Both the position numbers and the translations under genes were made by a program. Positions 5,513 to 9,558 of a stretch of 9,558 bases of DNA are shown piece after piece. The notes below the pieces were generated by a model. The model was not told the origin of the DNA, searched no databases, and saw only the letters and a program-made list of their open reading frames with translations. Source of the stretch: Limiplasma sp031556335 (GTDB lineage: Bacteria; Bacillota; Clostridia; Christensenellales; Aristaeellaceae); NCBI GenBank assembly GCA_031556335.1, contig JAVBTE010000005.1, forward strand, positions 1-9,558, in the 5' to 3' direction. Position 1 is the stretch's first letter, and every line of letters begins with the position of its first letter.

Positions 5513-5668
5513 TTACGCTTTCGAAAAAGACTCTTTCCCCACGCCGCAAAGCGGGCACATAAAATCTTCCGGCAGGTCTTCCCACAGGGTGCCCGGTGCA
5601 ATCCCGGCGTCCGGATCGCCTTTGGTTTCGTCGTATTCGTATCCGCATACGTCACAAATATACTTCAT
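5513..5668 (-). CDS. Rubredoxin
   Basis: Small cytoplasmic one-iron electron carrier of 51 residues, the usual rubredoxin length. The four cysteines that bind iron are C5 and C8 in CDVCGY and C38 and C41 in CPLCG. Other family marks are the DPDAGIAPGT turn (18-27) and the aromatic residues Y3, Y10, W29 and F36. CTCCTC at 5676-5681 (GAGGAG on the coding strand) lies seven bases before the ATG. It starts 27 bases after the stop of a superoxide reductase gene; such rbo-rub pairs are known in anaerobes, where reduced rubredoxin feeds electrons to the reductase. The two are almost surely one operon. Confidence 0.96.
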   Translation of the reverse strand: MKYICDVCGYEYDETKGDPDAGIAPGTLWEDLPEDFMCPLCGVGKESFSKA

Positions 5669-5695
5669 GTTGGTTCTCCTCTTTCTGTTCGCTTC

Positions 5696-6064
5696 TTATG
5701 CCTTCCACAGCCCGTGCAGGTTGCAGTAAGCATATACGGTTTCCGGTTTGTCGCCTTCGGCCAAAGCAAATACGGCTTTGGGCTCCCCGGTGTGGTTCAG
5801 GGTTTTGCGCTGGTTCCCCTGCTTGCTTTGCAGGGCGATCCACCCAATGTGGTGTTCTTCGGTCATGGGATGGGCCACGCTGCCCACGGTCACGGTGACC
5901 AGGTTCCCTTCCACGGTCATCACGGGAACGTGCTTTTCCTTGGCCGCGTCCACCGTGTTGGGCTCCAGGCGCTGCATTTCTTCTCCGCAGCAGACCACTT
6001 TGGGGCCCTTGTGATCCACATACGCCATCATATTGCCACAATGCCGACAGATGTAAAATTCCAT
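5696..6064 (-). CDS. dfx: Desulfoferrodoxin-type superoxide reductase (2Fe-SOR)
   Basis: Reduces superoxide to hydrogen peroxide without making oxygen, a protection typical of anaerobes. The 122-residue protein has both iron sites. The N-terminal desulforedoxin-like centre uses C6, C9, C25 and C26 (CRHCG and CCGEEM). The catalytic Fe(His)4Cys centre uses H45 in EKHVP, H65 in AHPM, H71 in EEHHIGW, and C114 and H117 in YCNLHGLW; the conserved Glu-Lys pair is E43-K44. Two adjacent ATG codons (6067 and 6064) compete; I chose 6064 because GGAGG at 6072-6076 is then seven bases away instead of four. A start at 6127 would precede the likely transcription start. Rubredoxin follows directly. No PerR-type box is evident upstream. 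Confidence 0.96.
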   Translation of the reverse strand: MEFYICRHCGNMMAYVDHKGPKVVCCGEEMQRLEPNTVDAAKEKHVPVMTVEGNLVTVTVGSVAHPMTEEHHIGWIALQSKQGNQRKTLNHTGEPKAVFALAEGDKPETVYAYCNLHGLWKA

Positions 6065-6128
6065 CATCACCCCTCCTTTGTTCTGTGTATACCCTCGCCG
6101 TCTATGAACGAAACCTCTTTGTAGCATT

Positions 6129-6157
6129 ATTTTATCACAGTTCCGGCAATTTGGCAG
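6129..6157 (-). promoter_or_regulatory. Likely promoter of the superoxide reductase-rubredoxin operon
   Basis: On the minus strand CTGCCA (6152-6157, four of six) and TAAAAT (6129-6134, five of six) are separated by 17 bp, and a TG lies just upstream of the -10 box. The transcription start would be near 6122, giving a leader of about 58 bases. No hairpin terminator separates this site from the kinase gene that ends at 6210, so some read-through is possible. Confidence 0.5.
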
Positions 6158-6209
6158 CCATTGGCAAAAACTTTCTTTCGTTTTGCGCTTCGCTTCGCTT
6201 TCCGGTTCC

Positions 6210-7226
6210 TTATTGCGCTTCCAGCATCCGCCCCACCAGTTCTTCCCGGGTGGTGGTTCCCGTCATGTGCAGCTTTTGCACCGTCAGCGAAGCGGAATAG
6301 GTGGCGTACTCCGCCGCTTCCCGAAGGCTGGCCCCCGCGCCGTAAAACAGCGCCGCAGCTGCCATGAAGGTGTCCCCCGCGCCGCAAATATCCACCGGCG
6401 GCTTCACCGGATAGGCCCGCACCTTGCTGACTTCCCCGTCCTCCAGCACCAGGCAGCCCCGCTCGCCCAGGGTCACCATCATGGGACGGCCGCTTTTTGC
6501 CTGCAATTGCCTGGCCATGGCCGCCAGCGCATCTTCCTCCAGGTTCAACGCTTCCCCCATGGTGCGGCACAGTTCCACCTCGTTGGGCTTTACAATCACC
6601 TGGCTGTACAGCCCAATCCGGTCCCGGCTGTCCACAAACACAGGCAGGCCCTGGGCCCCCAACCTGCATATTTCCTGGCGCACCTTCTCCGTTACGCAGC
6701 CAAAGGCCATCTGGTCGCACACGCACAGCACGTCCAGGCCGGGGGCGACCCGCCGCAGCGCTTCCAGCAGCAGTTCCTCCCCTTCCCGGGAGAGCGCCTC
6801 ATGGTTTTCAAAGTCCAGCCTTGGGTCTTCGTACACGATATCGGTGATTCCCTTGCGCATAGGCTTGATGTACCCGTTGGTCACCCGGTTTTTGGTTTGC
6901 CATAAAAGGCCGGTGTCGATGCCCGCCTCGCTTAACAGGCGCATCAACTCCGCTCCGCGCCAGTCCTGCCCCAGCACGCTGAGGGCCGTTACCTTCGCGG
7001 GTTGCAGGGCCGCCAGGTTGCAAGCCACATTGCCCGCCCCGCCCGGCTGCATTCTTTCCCGCACCACCGGCAAAGGAAAATGCGGCGTTTCCCGGGAAAG
7101 CTGGCTTTTGCGCATGTCGGCGTGCCAGTACACATCCAGGCAAAAATCCCCCAGCATTCCCACCCGCAGGCCGTTCATGCGTTCAAAAAAGCCGTCCGTT
7201 TTCTTTTTGTCCATCATGCCGTTCAC
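6210..7226 (-). CDS. PfkB-family sugar kinase resembling HldE/RfaE domain 1
   Basis: Predicted cytoplasmic kinase of the ribokinase/PfkB fold. In HldE this domain phosphorylates D-glycero-D-manno-heptose 7-phosphate at O-1. Visible elements are LGDFCLDVYW (25-34), the GGAGN sugar-binding motif (62-66), DPRLDFEN (134-141, as in the heptose kinases), VDSRDR (198-203), KPNEVE (213-218) and the anion hole with catalytic D285 in DICGAGDTF (279-287). There is no fused nucleotidyltransferase domain, and no other heptose gene is in view, so the substrate is uncertain; other sugar phosphates are possible. The first codon is GTG at 7226, overlapping the TGA of the upstream gene as GTGA, which suggests translational coupling; an ATG at 7217 is an alternative start. 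The 4-base overlap with the unknown gene implies a shared task. Confidence 0.85.
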   Translation of the reverse strand: MNGMMDKKKTDGFFERMNGLRVGMLGDFCLDVYWHADMRKSQLSRETPHFPLPVVRERMQPGGAGNVACNLAALQPAKVTALSVLGQDWRGAELMRLLSEAGIDTGLLWQTKNRVTNGYIKPMRKGITDIVYEDPRLDFENHEALSREGEELLLEALRRVAPGLDVLCVCDQMAFGCVTEKVRQEICRLGAQGLPVFVDSRDRIGLYSQVIVKPNEVELCRTMGEALNLEEDALAAMARQLQAKSGRPMMVTLGERGCLVLEDGEVSKVRAYPVKPPVDICGAGDTFMAAAALFYGAGASLREAAEYATYSASLTVQKLHMTGTTTREELVGRMLEAQ

Positions 7227-8194
7227 GCCTTCTTGGTCAGTCGTTCATACAAATTGGGAATGGTCTGCCTGTGGTCGCCCACAAAGTGCCACCCCAAACC
7301 GCCCCGGCTTACCGGGCGGTTCACGATGTTCTTTCGGGGCCGGTAGTAATAGTGCGGGTCGTCATAGCCGATTTTGCTGCGGAAATCCCCCAGGTTCACC
7401 AGGTCAAAATTCGCCGTGGTAATCCGGAAGGTGGGGTACCCCAGGTTCCGGGCAATGGACAGGGCTTTCAAAAACACTTCCGGCCCGATCACGGCGGAGC
7501 CGAAATTCAGATACACGCCCCCATCCAACCGGGACACGGAATCGCACATGGTTTCAAAGTCGATGCCGCTTGCCTTGCCAATGGCGGCAAAATCCACAAT
7601 GGGGTGCTGGTGAATGATGTCCGTGCCCAGGGCAATGTGGTAGGTGGCGGGAATGCCCAGGCGGTAGGCCTGGTACAGCACGCAGTCCTCCCTGTTGGGG
7701 AAGCGCTCCGGATGCAGGTCCATGTACCGGGCCAGGCTTTCGCCGTAGCCCACTTCGTTTCTCGCGCCCTCCTGGATGGCCTCATTCATCCAGCGGCCCG
7801 TTTGTTCCCACATCCCAAAGGAGCCGTCCTCAATGGCCGTGGGCACATCCTCGGAGGTGCCGCCCAGATAGGCAAGCTCAAAATCGTGAATGCTGCATGC
7901 CCCGTTCCCCGCGATGTGGGTAACAAAGCCTTGCCGCATCAGTTCAATCACATATCTGGACAGGTTGTTTTTGATCACATGGGCGCCCATGGAAAAAATG
8001 ACGGGGCGGTCGTTTTTGCGCGCGTCCAAAATGCGCTGCACCAGCGTGTCAAAGCCCTCCGCATCCCAGGCGGGAACCTCGGACGTTCCGGGGGTCAAAA
8101 GCCCGTCAATGGTCACCAGATTGATGCGCTCTTGGGCGGAATAGGTTTGGATGCCTTTCAAGGATAGCCGTTTGTTCTGTGCCAATTTGCTCAT
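7223..8194 (-). CDS. Conserved protein of unknown function, faintly deoxyhypusine-synthase-like
   Basis: A 323-residue soluble protein that I do not firmly recognise; it has no signal peptide or membrane helix. Likely conserved motifs are TPGTSEVPAWD (34-44), FSMGAHVIKNNLSRYV (67-82), GNGACSIHDFE (96-106), GGTSEDV (111-117), GIPATYHIALGTDIIHQHP (180-198), GGVYLNFGSAVIGPE (225-239) and a C-terminal NRPVSRGGLGWHFVGDH stretch (292-308). The order of a glycine-rich strand, a G-N-G-A...HD/E motif and a GIPV-like strand recalls the deoxyhypusine synthase family, but the catalytic lysine motif of that family is not evident, so this is at best a remote relation. AGGG at 8202-8205 lies seven bases before the ATG. 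It is first in an operon with a PfkB-type kinase and driven by a perfect promoter. A sugar-related role fits the context but is unproven. Confidence 0.8.
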   Translation of the reverse strand: MSKLAQNKRLSLKGIQTYSAQERINLVTIDGLLTPGTSEVPAWDAEGFDTLVQRILDARKNDRPVIFSMGAHVIKNNLSRYVIELMRQGFVTHIAGNGACSIHDFELAYLGGTSEDVPTAIEDGSFGMWEQTGRWMNEAIQEGARNEVGYGESLARYMDLHPERFPNREDCVLYQAYRLGIPATYHIALGTDIIHQHPIVDFAAIGKASGIDFETMCDSVSRLDGGVYLNFGSAVIGPEVFLKALSIARNLGYPTFRITTANFDLVNLGDFRSKIGYDDPHYYYRPRKNIVNRPVSRGGLGWHFVGDHRQTIPNLYERLTKKA

Positions 8195-8246
8195 GTCCTT
8201 TCCCTGATACCCGCGTTTTCCTGGATTTTAGCGTATCTTTTTAAAA

Positions 8247-8259
8247 TTAAAAGCTTTAA
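8247..8259. promoter_or_regulatory. AT-rich operator-like inverted repeat at the transcription start
   Basis: TTAAA-AGC-TTTAA is a 5-bp inverted repeat placed 5 bases beyond the -10 box of the leftward promoter, about where transcription starts. This is a common place for a repressor site, for example for LacI-family sugar regulators, whose sites are also short palindromes. In AT-rich DNA such a repeat can be chance. Confidence 0.3.
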
Positions 8260-8263
8260 CATA

Positions 8264-8292
8264 ATTATAAAACGGCCGCTTCCCCTTGTCAA
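8264..8292 (-). promoter_or_regulatory. Perfect consensus promoter of the unknown gene-kinase operon
   Basis: On the minus strand TTGACA (8287-8292) and TATAAT (8264-8269) match consensus fully with a 17-bp spacer. Transcription would start near 8257 and the leader would be about 60 bases. The -35 box begins only four bases beyond the T-run of the upstream terminator. Confidence 0.9.
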
Positions 8293-8296
8293 CATG

Positions 8297-8322
8297 AAAA
8301 GGGCTGTCCTTTCGGACAGCCC
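8297..8322 (-). terminator. Rho-independent terminator after the substrate-binding protein gene
   Basis: A perfect 9-bp stem, GGGCTGTCC (8301-8309) against GGACAGCCC (8314-8322), has a GAAA tetraloop on the minus strand followed by TTTT. It lies 22 bases after the stop of the binding-protein gene and insulates the next promoter. Confidence 0.88.
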
Positions 8323-8344
8323 AAAGAGAGGATACCGTTTCTAG

Positions 8345-9262
8345 TTATTGCGCAACAGAAGCGGCGTTGATGACCTGAACGCCAGTGTCAACATCCTTTT
8401 CGGTGATGGCTTCGCCGGCCAGCAGCTTGGCGGCGCTCTTCATGCCTTCGTAGCCCATCTTGTAGGGGTCTTGGGCCATGGTGCACAGCAGGGTGCCGTC
8501 CTTGATCAGGCCAAGGATCGCGTCGCTCTTGTCAAAGCCAACGCCGATGGCGGTGCCGCCGGCTTCTTTGATGGCATTGCCCACGCCCACGGTGCCGCCT
8601 TCGTTGGTGCCGAAGATGCCCACGCAGCCGTTGGTGATGTAGTTGGCAGCGATGGACTGGCTGGCGTCAGCCTTGCCTTCGCCGTACTGGGTTTCGAGGA
8701 TTTCGAACTTGGTGCCTTCAAAGGCCTTGCGGAAGCCGGCTTCGCGCTGCACAGTGGAGGTGGTGGCGGCATTCACGTTCACGATGCCGATTTTGCCTTC
8801 GCTGACGCCCTTTTCGGTCAGAGCGGCCAGCATTTCCTTACCAGCGGTTTCGCCGGCGTTGGTGTTGTTGGTGGCCAGGGTCTGCTCGGCGGGGAAGTTG
8901 GCGGGAGAGTCCACATAGATGAACTTCACGCCTTCCTTGCTGTACTGCTCAATGGTGGCGACCTGCGTGTCGGGGCCATTGGAAGCAAGCAGGATGACTT
9001 CGGCGTTGTTGGCGAAAGCATTGTTGATGCACTCGATCTGAGCGGCATCGTTCTTGCCATCGGTGGGGGCATCCCAGTTGTAATCGATTTCGACGCCCTG
9101 GCCCTTCAGCTCGGCGACGGCATCCTGGCAGCCCTTGTCAACATTAACCCAGTGTTGGTCCATCAAGTCCATGGTAACCAGGGTCACCTTGTGAGCGGCA
9201 AGCGCAGAGCTCGCGCCGGCAACCAGCATCAGACACAGAACCAGAGCCATTACCTTTTTCAT
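8345..9262 (-). CDS. CUT2-type ABC sugar transporter, secreted substrate-binding protein (RbsB-like)
   Basis: Extracytoplasmic binding protein of the Peripla_BP_4 type that delivers a sugar, such as a pentose or hexose, to a ribose-type ABC importer. It has 305 residues. MKKVMALVLCLMLVAGASS is a classical signal peptide with likely cleavage after ALA at residue 22. The mature part shows DLMDQHWVNVDKGCQDA (32-48), EVILLASNG (88-96), GIFGTNEGGTVG (215-226), GVGFDKSDAILGLIKDG (240-256) and MAQDPYKMGYEG (262-273), all typical of this family. There is no lipobox: the only early cysteine (C10) is inside the hydrophobic core. C45 and C78 might form a disulfide. AGGAGG at 9272-9277 supports the ATG. 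The permease gene lies 57 bases upstream. Family firm; the ligand cannot be read from the sequence. Confidence 0.93.
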   Translation of the reverse strand: MKKVMALVLCLMLVAGASSALAAHKVTLVTMDLMDQHWVNVDKGCQDAVAELKGQGVEIDYNWDAPTDGKNDAAQIECINNAFANNAEVILLASNGPDTQVATIEQYSKEGVKFIYVDSPANFPAEQTLATNNTNAGETAGKEMLAALTEKGVSEGKIGIVNVNAATTSTVQREAGFRKAFEGTKFEILETQYGEGKADASQSIAANYITNGCVGIFGTNEGGTVGVGNAIKEAGGTAIGVGFDKSDAILGLIKDGTLLCTMAQDPYKMGYEGMKSAAKLLAGEAITEKDVDTGVQVINAASVAQ

Positions 9263-9319
9263 AGTGGGTTTCCTCCTAGCAAATTTTTATATTAACACTG
9301 CCTTGAAGGCACGTTAACA

Positions 9320-9558
9320 TCAGGCTTTCAAAACCGCGGCGGTTTTGCTTTTCCGGGTGGAAAGGCGGCTGCCGCTGCGAACCAGCACGTCCGCCAAAAC
9401 GGAAACGATAACGATCGCGCCGATGACCACGTTCCGCCACCCCACCGATACGCCCACCAGGGAGAGGCCGTTTTGCATTACGCCCCACACGCTGGCACCC
9501 ACGATGGTGCCCAGCAAAATGCCTTGGCCGCCCAGGGTGCTTACGCCGCCAATAACAG
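9320..9558 (-). CDS. CUT2-type ABC sugar permease (RbsC-like), C-terminal 78 residues, runs off the right edge
   Basis: Inner-membrane permease subunit of a ribose-type ABC importer (BPD_transp_2 family). The visible end contains VIGGVSTLGGQG, the conserved stretch after the penultimate helices, followed by LLGTIVGASVWGVMQNGLSL, a re-entrant or membrane segment, and a last helix NVVIGAIVIVSVLADVL. The basic tail of about 20 residues ends the protein at the TGA at 9320-9322. The substrate-binding protein follows 57 bases later in the same direction, so both belong to one operon; the ATPase is presumably further upstream, beyond the window. Confidence 0.92.
   Translation of the reverse strand, partial: VIGGVSTLGGQGILLGTIVGASVWGVMQNGLSLVGVSVGWRNVVIGAIVIVSVLADVLVRSGSRLSTRKSKTAAVLKA

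Noticed and set aside
5393..6124. 243-codon plus-strand frame over the rubredoxin-superoxide reductase operon
   Set aside because: Composition is histidine- and glycine-rich as expected from a reversed frame, and both opposite-strand genes have all metal ligands.
6065..6127. Longer superoxide reductase start at 6127
   Set aside because: It lies upstream of or at the predicted transcription start, has no ribosome binding site, and adds residues not found in the family; the ATG pair at 6064-6067 has GGAGG.
6152..6160. Short palindrome TGGCAGCCA near the superoxide reductase promoter as a regulator site
   Set aside because: Only four base pairs around one base and not similar to a PerR or Fur box; easily chance.
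6181..6205. CTTCG-like tandem repeats after the kinase stop codon as a repeat or terminator
   Set aside because: Only about three imperfect units, no hairpin with a T-run; too short to support a feature.
7271..9295. Long plus-strand frames opposite the unknown gene and the binding-protein gene (298 and 315 codons)
   Set aside because: Antisense shadows; the minus-strand frames have signal peptide, family motifs, ribosome binding sites and terminators.

Overview
The window looks like a chromosome segment of a GC-rich, anaerobic, low-oxygen-adapted member of the Firmicutes (Clostridia), possibly a gut organism. The evidence is a DnaK that lacks the roughly 24-residue insert in the nucleotide-binding domain typical of Gram-negative DnaK, strong AGGAGG-type ribosome binding sites, near-consensus sigma-A promoters with 17-bp spacers, and a superoxide reductase plus rubredoxin pair typical of anaerobes. 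No tRNA, rRNA, CRISPR array or insertion sequence is visible, and no gene-free gap exceeds about 300 bases. The phylum call is inference; I would not name a genus.

Left part (1-4273). A partial dnaK reads leftward off the edge. Divergent from it is a rightward block: two adjacent RimK-like ATP-grasp ligases with a 4-base gap, then a wecE/rffA-type PLP sugar transaminase that has its own consensus promoter overlapping the stop of the second ligase. The block ends in a strong bidirectional hairpin terminator. No nucleotide-sugar synthesis gene is present beside wecE, so a joint pathway (an amino sugar decorated by ATP-grasp ligases) is only a hypothesis.

Middle part (4348-5394). An XRE-type helix-turn-helix protein fused to a LexA-like S24 self-cleaving domain reads leftward. 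Divergent from it is a 58-codon ORF for a one-helix membrane or secreted microprotein. The two promoters have consensus -35 boxes and 17-bp spacers, and each spacer carries a version of the same 15-bp palindrome; a third degenerate copy lies between. This is a compact, apparently autoregulated divergent switch whose architecture resembles SOS repressor plus small membrane division-inhibitor pairs. It is the most interesting item in the window.

Right part (5395-9558), all leftward. A cluster of three perfect hairpins, possibly a dispersed repeat, separates the switch from a two-gene operon of desulfoferrodoxin-type superoxide reductase and its likely electron donor rubredoxin. Upstream of that lies an overlapping pair: an unrecognised conserved protein with faint resemblance to deoxyhypusine synthase, and an HldE/RfaE-domain-1-like PfkB sugar kinase, driven by a perfect TTGACA-17-TATAAT promoter. 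Further upstream are the end of a CUT2 (ribose type) ABC sugar permease and its substrate-binding protein, closed by a hairpin terminator that abuts the next promoter. The transporter and the kinase pair may serve uptake and phosphorylation of one sugar, but they are separate transcription units.
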